Shown here piece after piece: positions 11,040 through 22,859 of a stretch of DNA of 64,000 nucleotides. Position numbers and translations under genes: made by a program. Location of the stretch: the NCBI GenBank assembly GCA_030220185.1, contig JASPKZ010010216.1, forward strand, positions 62,001-126,000, written 5' to 3'. The notes beneath the pieces are model-generated. The model searched no databases. It had not been told where the DNA came from and saw nothing but the letters and a program-made list of their open reading frames with translations. This DNA is from Diploptera punctata. Its lineage: Eukaryota > Arthropoda > Insecta > Blattodea > Blaberidae. The stretch's first letter is position 1. Each line of letters starts with the position of its first letter.

Positions 11040-11676
11040 TAGAATTCCAGTCCTGTTATATGCAGATGATTTAATTATCTGTTCCAAGACAATCAAGGGA
11101 TTGCAAAGAGGTCTTGACCTACTGGAAATATACTGTAGGAATTGGGGATTGACTGTAAATGCTAGTAAGACAAAAACAATGACATTTAAAAATGGGACGG
11201 TTTATGGTAGAACAGAGGAATGGAAATACAGAGATCAAGTTCTTCAAAACGTGAAACATTTCGAATATCTTGGTACGACGTTGAAAATGAACGGAAAGTG
11301 GAAAAAACACATCGATATAGCATTATTTAAAGGGAGGGGACAACTTAACAGTGTACTCGGTATTCTGGGTCGAGTGCCTGATATTCCAGTCAGCACATTA
11401 GAAAAAATGTATGGAGCTATGGTCAGGCCAGTCATGCACTATAGTAGTGAGATTTGGGGTTTCCAAAGAACGGAAATACTAAATAAGGTATATACGCATT
11501 TTCTAAAGTATATTACAGGACTTAGTAAGGCCGTTTCTAACTGTGGAATTTTATATGAATTCGGGTCATTCCAGGACGATATTAACTGTAAAATTCGTGT
11601 ACTCAAATACTGGTTGCGAGTAATCCAAGGTGAACAAACAATGCTTAGAGCAATTTGCTACGACACACCAAATTAA
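11040..11676 (+). pseudogene. LINE RT motif C (YADD) and thumb
   Basis: Frames read IPVLLYADDLIICSKT (intact catalytic YADD), then EIYCRNWGLTVNASKTKTMT, FEYLGTTLKMNGKWKKHIDI and MVRPVMHYSSEIWGF. This is the standard post-palm order of non-LTR RTs. It ends at the stop at 11674 and continues, frameshifted, in the CCHC segment. Confidence 0.85.
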
Positions 11677-11699
11677 AACCATAGATGTTAAATTTGGGC

Positions 11700-12217
11700 A
11701 GACGAGGTTAGGAGAGAACTCCAAAAGATTGGGATGGGCTGCATATGGGAAAAAAGGGACTTAAAATCGCAAGAACGTGTGGAGAAAAATAAGGAGGAGG
11801 TACTTAGATGTAAACCAACAAGATACCTTCGCCGAATGTACAGGAAAACGCTCACTGTGTTTACAAAGAGACCTAAAACACGTCTGGGGAAAAGAATCGT
11901 ATATACTCAACCTAGGATTTAAGGAGAGATCAGGGCTTGCTTGGTTTAGGCTAGGGGCATGGAAATTTCTAAAAATTAGCGACGAGCACGATATGCGAAT
12001 ATGTCCAATGTGCGGGAACTTTGAAGATGAGATACATATATTAGGAAAATGTAATGATTTAGAATATTGGAGGCGTCAGTTATTACCGGAAAAGATTTCT
12101 AAATTCAAATCGGGAAAGATTGGCATGCTACGAGTTATTGGTAAATCCAGAAAATTGGATAAACCTCGGCAAATTTCTGGACAAAACGCGAAAAATAAGG
12201 ACAACACTCATTCATGA
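11700..12217 (+). pseudogene. LINE ORF2 C-terminus with CCHC zinc finger
   Basis: The best frame (11777-12217) reads GAWKFLKISDEHDMRICPMC, then GNFEDEIHILGKC. The spacing C-x2-C...H-x4-C is the C-terminal zinc finger of R1/Jockey-like and related LINEs, thought to bind nucleic acid during target-primed reverse transcription. The stop at about 12215 starts the 3' UTR. Confidence 0.8.
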
Positions 12218-12524
12218 ATAAATATATGTTATCAAAATGCAATACCATTAATTATTAACAATTATATATAAATTAATTAGTGTATAATGCTATTGTGTTA
12301 TTATTTAATGGTAATATTTTTATTGTGTTTTCTTTATGTAATTGTAATGTTATTGCTGTTTTTGTTTATTTTTCTTTACACTAGTACCAATTATTACTTT
12401 ATTGTAACGGACTGTCAACAGCACGTACGGCTTACTGCCCGTGCGACCCATATTTGTAAATAATATTGTAAATATCTTACTTTTTGTCTAATAAAGTCCT
12501 ACTACTACTACATGTCCAGATAAA

Positions 12525-13681
12525 TCTGATTTCAGTAGATATAAAACAAATTCTAAATAATTTTATTCCATGTTTCTCCGCAGTTAAAATAAGACAAAAG
12601 TAAATAAAATAAACACTAACATGTCTTCCAATCATGAAAATACCACCAAACAAAATTAAATATATATTATAAATAATGAGACTCACATAGTAAATAAGAC
12701 TGTCGAAAATTCAGAATCTATCACGGGTAACGCTAATACAAACATCCCAGGTCATACTAATACATCTACCATGGATCTCACCATGCTTATACATGCCATG
12801 AATAATCCAACAAGTAATATAAATGAGAAAATCAGTACTCTAACAACTAACATGAATAATCTAACAACTAATGTAACTAATCCAGCAACTAACGTACAAG
12901 ACAGAAATGAGAAAATAAGTAACCTATCAACTGTAATTCGCGAATCTACATTAGAATGTAGAAAATAAGTGAGTAACGTATACCAAAAAAATAAAGAAAA
13001 TAACTACCAAAAAACAACTGCCCCCACAACTAAAATTGAAGAGAGGATTGAGAAGCTAAAAGCAGAAATAAATTCATCAATAAATTATATTTCCTCTGAC
13101 CTATCTTGCGAAATAAATTCTGATAATAATGTAATCGATGAAACCAAAATCGTACAAGGAGCGATTCAATTGGTCATAACTGCTGAGAGTAAACAGTGCG
13201 AACAACAAAACGATGAAATGAAAAAAACGCTAGAGGACGCGATTTCTTACCAAAATTGCAAGATTGCCGATATAAATAGAGAGCGCGAAGAACAAAATCA
13301 TGAAATGAAAAAAAAAAAAAACGCTAGAAGACGCGATTTCTGACCAAAATTGTAAAATTGCCAACATAAATAAACAGAGCGAAGAACAAGTTAAGAAATT
13401 GACCTCAAACCAAGTACAGTTCTGTAAAACACTAAATGAGATCAAAGGAAAAAATCTGTGAATTAAATTCCCCCGCTAAGGTAAATCAACCCATCGTGTT
13501 AGCAAGAGAACAATTGAATCTTTCTTGCATAGACAACCAAGACAATAATTACAATATCCGGGATAGAATATTTTCAAAAGGAGAGCGAGAGGCACGGCTT
13601 TTCGAAATAAATACTCACGAGGTAGTAATTTCTACACAAACAGAGGTAGACAAAACTTTAAAAAAATGTGTGTGGTGTTAA
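12525..13681 (+). pseudogene. Gag-like coiled-coil frames of the LTR element
   Basis: This is the right-hand side of the interrupted LTR element. Three successive frames (12771-12968, 12969-13343, 13436-13681) encode Asn/Lys/Glu-rich, mostly helical sequence with no pol motifs. A 90-bp tandem repeat, about 13201-13291 and 13292-13385, encodes two related 30-residue helical units (NDEMKKTLEDAISYQNCKI and NHEMKK..LEDAISDQNCKI). The first copy has 7 A after ATG and the second has 14, and this shifts the frame and ends the middle ORF. A gag identity is inferred from position after LTR and PBS. Confidence 0.4.
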
Positions 13682-13892
13682 CAAAATTCTACGAAACTGA
13701 GTGTGTATGAATGAAATAATTGCTGTAACCATAATGTTATAATATTACTATTAAGTTAATTATTATATTTCCTATTTTAAGTATATGCAAGAGACATTTG
13801 TAGAGGTAAATTAACCAAGAATATAAGATATTCAAGAGGAGAGACTTGTATATTTAAAAAAAATACTAAAACTATTTTCTTTCCATATACCA

Positions 13893-13990
13893 GTAGGCTT
13901 TTATAGCGAATAATATGATAGGAGATATATAAACTACGATACAACTCTAATACCCATGGATCTGAAACTAAAATCTTCCGTAATATATTA
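13893..13990 (+). repeat. Dispersed ~100-bp repeat, copy 2
   Basis: Direct-orientation partner of 7447-7545 ('atatgataggagatatataaactacg...'). The two copies flank the LTR/LINE nest but do not look like LTRs, since similarity ends after about 100 bp. Confidence 0.65.
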
Positions 13991-14800
13991 AATATGACCC
14001 ACAAAAGTGGGAACTCAAATTTGGATAATTTAAACAACCATGCAGCGACATATCTATGAAACAACAATTTTAGACTGTACTCTCGTAAAAAACTGAGAAC
14101 TCACCCACATCAATTTCACACGACAACCTGTAATTTAATAATTATTTCAAAGTTCAAAGCCAATAAGTCCAAATAACTGTAATTAAAATATCTGTTGTTA
14201 TTTAAAAATGTTAAAAACTTTCCAGAAGGATCATTTAAATGATAGGCCTAATATTTTTAGTAGGAATGTAGTTTACTTTCAATTAGATAAGGGAAGTCGG
14301 TTAGGCGCCAAAAATTGTGACTTTTATGGCGTGTGTAGTGGCTTGTTTTCAGAGTCCCTGAGTACGGTTTAATGAACTCGAAAATATACTTTGTTGTTTG
14401 AGCTTATACGCTCTTAACATTATGCAAATTTAATTTCAAACTGCGTTGACTCCATATGACATGCTCGTACATACATATATCTTAATTGCAATTGTCCAAT
14501 TATATACATGAGGCCATGCTTGGCCTTTTGTTTCAATCATGGGAATCAATGCAGTAAGACTGCATCCAAATTGGGTTAATTCAGGTAAAAATAAATATTA
14601 ATCGTATTCTACATTATATATAATGTTTATAAATTATATACTGATAATGCATTTTACGAGAACTAACAATAAACTTTCAATTTTAAAATATTCAACCAAA
14701 GTACAGATCCACTTTGTGTGATGTAGAAGGTAGAGGAATGTGGAAATTTCCTTTCAAATAATTAGTCCTTATTATAATAGACGTTTTTAGAAGAACTATG
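13991..14800. other. No gene recognised
   Basis: AT-rich, no supported feature. Confidence 0.5.
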
Positions 14801-14814
14801 TGAGAGAAAAACAG

Positions 14815-15807
14815 TACTATATTTTACTGGTAATTATAAGCCGAATAAACCAACTACTCCATCTAAAACTTTTGTTCTTACTAGCAAAGAAAGAATGTCT
14901 GCAAGCAACAATAACAAACCATCTTTATCTATGAAGTGTTCTATGTGACAGAATAATCATCCATTATACTATTGTGAGAGATTCAAAGAATTAACAGTAG
15001 ACGAAAAAAAGCAAACATGCTGAAACATAAAATCATTGTTTTAATTGTTCCATATCAGAACTGTTAAAGTTAGAAAATATGTTTTAAGTGCAAAGATAAC
15101 CATCATACGTAAACTGTATTAGCCTACAAACAACAAGAAAAACTTCAAATATCTACAGAATCTGTTGCACAGAGTTTAACATAAACTAACCAGAAGAGGA
15201 ACTAGTGTTCTTCTTTCTACTATAATCATAGAAATTCACGACAAAGATTGAAACTGGATTCCTATCAGATGCCTCTTTGATTCAGCTACTACACATGAAT
15301 TCATAAACAAATATGTAAATTAAATATTCCAGTCAAGAATATTGATGTCCCAATAACTGGAATCAACGGAAGGGAAACTGATAAAATAAAGTTTACCCAA
15401 AGCAACATAGGGGGTCGCATAAACAAAAAATAACACTTGAAACTAAATTGTTTAGTGATAAATGAAATAGGTTCAGTTACTCCAGTAGTTGATTTAAACA
15501 CAGATAAACCAGAAAACATTCAACTTGGAGATCCTGAATTCTATATCAGCCGTCCCATTGAATTTCTATTAGGTGCTAATATTTTGTGGATGATTCTGTA
15601 AAATGACAAGAGGAAACTAGGTCCATGAGTATTTGCCAAGAAAAATAAAATTGATTGGATGTTTACAGGCAAATTGCAATTTCCAGCACCTGTACGAAAA
15701 CAATCTGCATACTTCACAATGGGAGATCAGTTTATAGATATCAACAAATTTTGTGATTTAGTGGAAGATACAGAAATCATTCATAATTCTGAAGAAGAAT
15801 TTTACTG
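14815..15807 (+). pseudogene. BEL/Pao retrotransposon relic: zinc-knuckle and protease region
   Basis: Across several frames the plus strand gives a gag-end zinc-knuckle remnant (NNHPLYYCERFKELTVDEKK). Next is an aspartic-protease-like segment (IPIRCLFDSATTHEFIN, IDVPITGINGRETDKI), then LGDPEFYISRPIEFLLGAN and KIDWMFTGKLQFPAP. This matches the order of BEL/Pao polyproteins: knuckle, protease with a D-S-G-like active site (here D-S-A), 'LADP.f....iDiLlGad', 'GW...G'. The Gly-to-Ala change and many stops show it is dead. RT and integrase are absent. It is cut at about 15808 by the next element. Confidence 0.75.
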
Positions 15808-17130
15808 TGGGAAAAATGGAGAAATGTGATCATTTTTGCGGTTATTAAATATGAATATGATACATATATTACGTATGAACATTCTGCAGTTTGTCTGAAA
15901 ATCCGTCACGTATGTAAGTTCGTAGAACATCGAAATAGTCAAAATGCAGCATCACATGGACTAAAATACCTTTAAGAGCTGTACGAATAAAGTTCTTGAG
16001 ACACTTTAGGGAAATAATTATAGAGAATACCTATTATATGTTTGTTTTATTTGTATATTCCTATTTAGATTATAATCTAGATAAAATCCAAAATTAGTAA
16101 CAACTTGGCATATGAAATTTGTTCATTATATACAGGATACACAGCATGTTGCTATTGTTCATGGAACTTAATACTCTTAGATATCCGATAACTATTGCTT
16201 CCGTTTTACTTATATTTAGTTATAGTCTGAGGTCAGTGTTCGTTTTGACAATGCATTCGTTAATTGCGTTAGGCCTAAAATGTGTGTAAATCTGTAACTC
16301 GTCGAGGTACAAATAGTTCTTGCAGTTTAGTAGTTTCTTGGCCACATTGTTAAAATAAATGAATAAATGGAGAAGAGAAGAGGGCAAGCACGCCGTCTTG
16401 ATGTACTCCTCTCCGCACCAAGCGATTATTATGAAGAGAAACTACTTGATAACGATTAGTGAGGTAAGAATTAAACCAATCTAGCCAATTTTCTAACATA
16501 TCTGATATTTTCGGCTAGCTATCAATAAGTCTGTATCTCCTGTGTCAAAGGCTTTGATGTAGTCGAGTAGGACTATTCCAATGAGTTCGCGTTTCTCCAT
16601 TATATCCTTATATCTTATATCCACTACAATGTCTAGTAGTACGATTGTTGCCATGCTCATCAAGTAAGTAATATGTGGTGAGATAGTCCGTTAGCTGTGA
16701 GTGAATTATATGTTCAAATGCTTTAGACAAACTTGAAAGGATACTGAAATCGTCAAGTACTGTGGGTGTGTTTTATTTCGGTGTTCAATGAACTAGAGCC
16801 ATTTTCCAGCGTCTGATACAAGTCCCGGTCATTATAGAGGCATTAAAATATGGTGTGAAAATGGCGAGAGAATAATGTAAATTATTTTTTGCTAGCTTTA
16901 GGAGAGTTATATTGTGTATTCCTTGTGTTTTAGTTTTAATACATAATACTACTTCTTTAGCGTCATCAGGTGAGATGTAGGAAAGAAATTGTTTCGGGTG
17001 GGTGTGATATAATATGACACTAGTTCATCTGTTGTCTTTTTTTAAGGGTTGTTGCTGAAATAGTGGCTGGTAAAATTGTCATTCAGTTCATTTAGTTATA
17101 GGTTTAATGTTTCTACCTCCGGACAGATTA
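15808..17130 (-). pseudogene. Jockey/CR1-type LINE fragment (copy B)
   Basis: A diverged copy of the element at 26704-30900, matching its 27400-28760 interval base by base over about 1.3 kb with many indels. On the minus strand it covers the RT palm through the post-palm region, for example 'gtcaaaggctttgatgtagt' (motif A). The 3' UTR and (AAT)n tail are missing. More decayed than its relative. Confidence 0.85.
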
Positions 17131-17701
17131 TTATTATTATTAGTCTATTATTATTACTATAACTAACTATTATTCTTTTAATTAATGTAATTAGGATTAG
17201 GATAGTTCTGCACCAAATTATCGGTATTCTGTAAATTGCTTAGCCGTTTATGAAGATTAGTTCAGAATTTGCTCCTATGAATTGAACTTCTATGGCACAT
17301 CAATTTTTCAGCTTTTCTAACAGCGATGTTTCTTTGTTCGGCAGCTAAGAAAGCCGTAATGTTTGATTCAAGACGGCAAAGATTTTCTCTCGTTTTTCTT
17401 TTGAAAAGCGATAAAAGTAAGATGTAATCATGAAACGAGTTCGAATACCATTATTCCGGGAGCAATCTCGGATATTACCATCATAGTGTGGTGTAAGAAT
17501 CCCTAATCTACATTACGACCCCTTCAAATGTTTCTTCTGAGAGTTGGGATTCTTTTCGATGTGTAGATATTGATACGAAGTAGGTCGTCTTTAATATTCC
17601 AACATTTCAAAGCACTGCTCAATATATTCAACTTTCACATCTCTGTTTTCAACTTGGGTTTTACTGTTACTGATATCACTAAGCAAACAATTGTATGACA
17701 T
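17131..17701. other. No certain feature; possible LINE linker remnant
   Basis: A short ATT-rich patch near 17130-17180. Around 17320-17400 a minus-strand reading like AAEQRNIAVRKAEKL resembles LINE EN-RT linkers, but too weakly to call. Confidence 0.3.
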
Positions 17702-18245
17702 TATTACTTACTTATTCACTTGGCACTCTCGAACCCGTAGCTTCATGGCCGCGCGGACATAAGCTCTCCATACGTTCCTATTTTGAGCTAATGCTTTCCA
17801 ATCATTCCCTGTACAAATCTACTTCCTTCAAATCATAGTTAATGTTATTCTCCCACCTTATTCTTGGTCTACCAACTGGGTGTTTTCCCTCTGGTTTTCC
17901 TACAAGAAGCTTCCATGCACGTCTTTGATTCCCCATATGTGCCACATATCCTGTCCATCGCAGTCTACGAGACTTAACTGTTCTTTTTATATCTGGCTTG
18001 CTATAAAGACCGTGTAGTTCTTTGTTATAGTCTTCTCCATTCACCTGTCTGTTCATCTCTCATTGGTCCCAAAATTTTCCTAAGTACTTTATTCTCAAAT
18101 ACTCGTAATCTCCTTTCCTCCCTTAAAGTAAGAGTCCATGTTTTGCATCCATATAACATAACTGGTAGAATAATAGTTTTATATATTTTCAGTTTAACGT
18201 TTTTTGAAAGAGTTGGGACATCGAAAGTCTCTGTAATGCCTATGA
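17702..18245 (-). pseudogene. RTE-like LINE 3' end ((ACTT)n-tail family), copy 2
   Basis: The minus strand reads KELHGLYSKPDIKRTVKSRR, LRWTGYVAHMGNQRRAWKLL, GKPEGKHPVGRPRIRWENN and VWRAYVRAAMKLRVR. It ends with a conserved 'cgaacccgtagcttcatgg' 3' region and an (ACTT)-like tail at 17702-17722. This is the C-terminus of the same family as 24352-26660. 5'-truncated near 18245. Confidence 0.85.
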
Positions 18246-18569
18246 TATTTCATAGAAATATAATATACGAGTTTTTTAAGGTTATAAAAAATTCAATACA
18301 AATAAATGGAAACTGAAAGGGCTATATGTGAAGAACAACAATTTCCATCATGCCTGTGTGTAGTTTTCTAGTTAGGAAGATTATTACATTTAAGAAATCT
18401 GAAAATATACTCAGAAGCGCCTGTAATGCGTCATTTCTCTATCTAGAAAAGAGCTGTTTTAAAGTGCTCACTACATGTGAATAGTTGGTACCCTGCTCCT
18501 ACCCACATGCAGATACACTTTCAATGAACAGGAGTGCCTTACCATGTCAGCCTGTCCGATGTAGTGTTG
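18246..18569. other. No gene recognised
   Basis: Anonymous sequence into which the RNase H-bearing LINE inserted. Its last bases are one copy of the TSD. Confidence 0.5.
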
Positions 18570-18584
18570 AATAGTGAGCACTTA

Positions 18585-19517
18585 GATGGCAGATGTTCCA
18601 ACAATCAGACGGAAAATGTCGCAACTATGAAGGCGTTAGAAAGAATACCAGAAGCAACACTGAGCCCACATACTCCAAAAACTCTAGCTATATATATCGA
18701 CAGCAAAATTACAATAGACTCGCTAAAAATACCAGAAACCACAATCAATTAATAGAAAACATCAGGCAGGCACTACGTTATCTGATAAGCAACCGTTGGG
18801 CAGTAGCAGTATCCTGGGCCAAGGCTCACGTAGGGATATATGGCAACAAAGTTGCAGACAAACTCGCGAAACAAGCAGCCAGAAGCGACGAGAAGATCCC
18901 ACTCAGTGCTAAATTAAATGAACTACAAGATATTAGAATACAAAAGTGGGAAAAACGAGTAGAACACAACAACAAATGGAGCTGTTACTAAGTTATTCTT
19001 CCCTAGTATCAAAGATAGGCTAAAAATAAATATTCCACTATCAGGAAATATAACAACAATTTTAACCGGGCATGGAAATCTAAACGCATATTTCTTTATA
19101 TTTAAAATCAAGGACTCCCCCATGTGTAACTGTGGAGAAGCAGATCAGACAGTCTTCCATATTTTATTTGAATGCTCTAAAGTACAAAGTGAAAGAAACA
19201 ATTTTAAAAGCAAAATGTTAAGAAAATATGGAAACTGGAATTATAATGAACACAAATTAGTAAGCGAATACACAAGTGAATTTAGAGTGTATATAAAATC
19301 CATAAATTTAGATAACGTCTAGACAATAAACAGGCTCTATCAAGACAATATTAACAAAAGAGGAAATAATAACCAATAAACCAATGTGTAGAAGATTAAA
19401 AAATAACTGATGTCTGATATATTAACTATGTATATAATATGTTATGTTATAAAGCATGTAGTATTGCAACTATTGTAATGGACCATGCCATAATAAATGA
19501 ACAAATAAATGAAAAAA
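18585..19517 (+). mobile_element. 5'-truncated RNase H-bearing LINE (I-clade-like) with TSD
   Basis: The TSD 'aatagtgagcactta' lies at 18570-18584 and 19518-19532. The first two bases may belong to the A tail. The element starts within RNase H: GRCSNNQTENVATMKALERI (Glu motif), AIYIDSKITIDSLK (Asp motif), VAVSWAKAHVGIYGNKVADKLAK (final His/Asp motif). After a frame break comes a C-terminal finger, PMCNCGEADQTVFHILFECS. The 3' UTR ends with AATAAATG units and eight A. RNase H downstream of RT is typical of the I group of LINEs. Frameshifts make it non-functional. Confidence 0.88.
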
Positions 19518-19689
19518 AATAGTGAGCACTTATTACCATGCCTGATCTAGAAAATGTTATTGAACAAACGTACACAGAAATGCTTGTATCCAAATCTTCA
19601 TATGCTACACTTCAGTTTGTTTGGAACGTAATTCACAAACTAAATAATATGCTCTCAGAACATACAACTAAACAATTCAGTTGAACTAT

Positions 19690-19862
19690 CGAACACGGAG
19701 TGCCATGGCCGCGTGGACATATGGCTCTCAGGTCTCCACACATCCCTATCTTGAGGTAATGTTTCCAATCATTTCCTGGTTAAATTTCCTACCTCAAATC
19801 GTGATCAATATAATTCTCTCACCTCATTTTTGATCTACCTGCTGGACGCCAATTCTCATGTT
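19690..19862 (-). pseudogene. RTE-like LINE 3' end relic, copy 3
   Basis: Matches the terminal part of the (ACTT)n-tail family ('actatcgaacac...gccatggccgcgtggacat ... ccaatcatttcctg') but is heavily mutated and lacks the tail. Confidence 0.65.
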
Positions 19863-20415
19863 AATAATTTAGTGCTCCATAACTAATGTTCTAACAGTCC
19901 GTATTCATAGAAAAATGTCCCTATGTTTAAACCGTTGTCTTGGATACCTCAAGTAGTCCTCGACCATTGATCCGAATGGAAGACTATTTTACCTCCGGAA
20001 CATTTGGACCCCGAAGAATCAAGGTCCGCGTTTCTTCACATTTCTCATCACACTTGCGAACAAAGTATTTATTTTAGACTGGTCTTATGGAATTTTATTT
20101 TTTTTGTCTACGGTTCTCTGTCTATTTTAGTAAGTGTCTAAAGCTACTCACATACAGGTGGGGTGCTATTTACAAAGTTCACGTTAGTTACGAAATTCCC
20201 GGGTACACGTAGTCCTGGCTGGGAGTTTTGGATTATTAAGGAATGAAAATCCTCAACAAGATTTCATTTGGAAAATAAATAAACCGATGAGTTTACATTA
20301 AAGCCACGTTATAGAACCTCGTCATCAAAATAAAAATGTCTCGGTATATATAGAACTATTACGGCATCATCACGATTTGAATTTTGACACTAATTACCTT
20401 ACTTCATATAATGTT

Positions 20416-20417
<2 letters not shown>
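19863..20417. other. No gene recognised
   Basis: Nothing supportable. Confidence 0.5.

Positions 20418-20474
<57 letters not shown>
20418..20474. repeat. (TA)n(TG)n microsatellite
   Basis: About 42 bp of TA followed by about 16 bp of TG. Confidence 0.9.
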
Positions 20475-21570
20475 ACATATAAAATATTGACACTATGAAA
20501 CATTTAGCCAGATATCACATGTTAATAATGTTTTCTTCTCTAATTTATGGTATATCGAACTGTATCAAAAGTAGGTCACATGAATTTCATTAAAACTTAG
20601 TAAGTTAGTAGGCATGTTCTACACAGATTTTACGTAATTTGAACACTACAATGAAATATGTAGTGTTAATTTTTAGCAGCGAAATATATATTCGGAAACA
20701 TTTGGCACATAGTGAATGTTTTAGAAGGAGGAAACAAGGTAAAGAAAAAAAAATCTAAAAATAAACTCAAATAAAAAAAACACAAATAATAAACCCCAAA
20801 ATCAAAGTACTATATTGTCAATTTTGTTCATTTTACAGGAGAGCGTTTTAAAGTTTGAAACCAAACACAAAATCATTAACTCAATATTAAAAGTAAAATT
20901 TCATTAACATTAAAGTTAATTTACTATTATCAAGTTGTCATAAATACATTATGTTACTTTTTATCAGTTTTGTTTTATACATACACATGGTCATCTATTT
21001 TAAAGGAAAAACATCTGATTTGTCCGGAAAATTTTAGAAGCCCCTTAGGCCTATATAAACACAATAAACATTACACACAGAAAGTAACATAAATAACACA
21101 ACATTTAAGTACAGAGTTCAATTACTCGGTAATACATTTATTTTATAATAATGTTACATTTATAAGAATACCTAGGTAAGAACATTTACCTTTTATTTAA
21201 TTATTTTCACTCATTATATTCCAAGAATTTTTTAGTTTCAATTAAGAAAGTTATGATATCATCATAGTTTCATTAACAAAGTTCTGTGTAGTCTACAAAA
21301 TTGTTTTAGAAATTGAAGTCTCTATATTTTTCTTGTGAGAATTACCGCTTCCCTGAAATACAAAATACCAGTACAAATAAGTTAAATCTTTACATTAATA
21401 TTAGGTGTTAATGGCAGGCAATATTTTTTATTGTACCTGTGTAAGCTCTGTCTGGGAAGAGGAACTCGAATTATCCAAAATCTTCATTCTGGTTTTTCAC
21501 TAAAGCCTTCGGGATTATAAAATACAGATGTGACCCACGCTCTAATATACATTTCACGGTAAAGGATGAC
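20475..21570. other. No gene recognised
   Basis: AT-rich, no supported feature. Confidence 0.5.
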
Positions 21571-21576
21571 ACGAGG

Positions 21577-21957
21577 ATGCTTTGTTGTCACTCTGGTCTC
21601 CTTTATCGGTCGTATCATGAATGGACATATCTTCAGATACTCCGCTTCAAGGGAAGAGGATCAATCGCTGATGAAGATCTGATCTACTGCCACAATTTGA
21701 AGAGAGTTGCTTTTGCATTGAGCCCCTTCAATAGCATGGGTCATAGCTGCAGTTTGGTATTACTCAAATCCATGTTCATTTCTTTGAACTGTAAAGTGTT
21801 TACTTGGTTACCCACAAGAGTCACAAAGTATTTCAAAATATTTGATTATCTTACCCTAATATTACCAGAACATACTGATGTTGAAAGGGAGTATTTGACT
21901 AGACCCTTTGTGTCCAACATATTCCGGGCAATTAAAAAAATACAGATTGGCCATTAG
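21577..21957 (+). CDS. Unidentified open frame, 126 codons, weak LRR-like pattern
   Basis: The frame runs from ATG 21577 to the stop at 21955. It has mixed composition, unlike the simple-repeat frames elsewhere. One stretch (WTYLQILRFKGRGSIADEDL, then LKRVAFALSP) has leucine spacing reminiscent of leucine-rich repeats of the F-box type, but only one repeat can be seen. There are no splice signals I trust and no neighbours to help. It could be an exon, a TE fragment or chance. Confidence 0.2.
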   Translation: MLCCHSGLLYRSYHEWTYLQILRFKGRGSIADEDLIYCHNLKRVAFALSPFNSMGHSCSLVLLKSMFISLNCKVFTWLPTRVTKYFKIFDYLTLILPEHTDVEREYLTRPFVSNIFRAIKKIQIGH

Positions 21958-22437
21958 ACAGCAGATGAATATTGAAGACGTAGTAGAGAACTGACGACGA
22001 TAGTAGACATCATTAATAATAATATTAGCTAGACTGAGGTTTCTTTGGAAATACATACAAACTATTTAAAATTATAATGAATTAAGATTCGTCTATCGAG
22101 CAGATTTCTTCCTTGAATAAAATAAGTATCAAATTTTCAGAATGTGCACTTCATTCTCTACACTGAGTTTGCAAATGTTCTACATAATCTCTACTTTAGT
22201 TGTATAACATGAAGGATCGGAAAACGTGGCATTCAAAATCTTCATTTCAGCATGAAACTTCACACATGTTGAGCAAATATAAAAAAAGAGGGTAACCAAA
22301 TGATATGTTGAATGTGATTTCAATAATCGTGTTTGAACGCAGTTGAGGTTAAAATTATTTCAATTTTAAAATTGATACCTTATAAAACAGTTGTCCTCAA
22401 CTATAATAAATTATGTTACAAAATTCGTCACACTATT
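21958..22437. other. No gene recognised
   Basis: Nothing supportable. Confidence 0.5.
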
Positions 22438-22776
22438 TGTTGCGACATACGACGCTTTCCTCTGTTCTCAGCAGTCGTAAGTGGTAATCGTGTTTAGCTC
22501 CGAGGTTTTTGAAACCCTCTTATTTAGGAAGTTCCTCGCAAGTATTTTGCTATGATAAGGGAGCTCTTGAAATTCGTTGCTATGCAACGGATCCTATAAA
22601 TAAGGATTGTTGGTGGAGAAGACATTTTGTACATAGTAATTGTAAATTACGTTTAACAATTTTCTGTTGGAAGAAATTGTGATTGATGATGTTAAATAAA
22701 TGTTGGTTCATTAAGCTTTGAAAGCAGAAATAATTAATGTGACGTAATTTCCAGGTGTGGCGAAGAATGTGTTTTC
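22438..22776 (+). promoter_or_regulatory. LTR- or promoter-like segment with TATA box
   Basis: It starts with TGTTGCGACA, contains a strong TATA box 'tcctataaataagg' near 22594, and has an AATAAATG-type signal near 22693. The layout is like an LTR (U3-TATA-R), but I see no TSD, partner LTR or primer-binding site. Similarity to an LTR is inference. Confidence 0.25.
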
Positions 22777-22859
22777 ATTGTAAATATAACAAACTAAAAG
22801 TTTGTTGTAATAGTTTCACTTACCGAATATAAAATGATTGACATGAAAATCCAGCGCCA

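Larger units (their letters stand above)
9140..12509 (+). mobile_element. 5'-truncated APE-type LINE with 15-bp TSD
   Basis: The insertion is bounded by 'acatgtccagataaa' at 9125-9139 and again at 12510-12524, a clean 15-bp TSD (16 bp counting the preceding t). The element begins inside its endonuclease domain and ends with a 3' UTR, an AATAAA-like signal (ctaataaagtc) and a (TAC)n tail. It sits inside an LTR retrotransposon (LTR left of it, gag-like frames right of it). It carries endonuclease, RT and a CCHC finger. Stops and frameshifts show it is dead. Clade unresolved (R1/Jockey-like by domain order). Confidence 0.9.

Noticed and set aside
21577..21957. F-box/LRR gene
   Set aside because: Only one LRR-like stretch, no further repeats or domains; kept as an unidentified frame.
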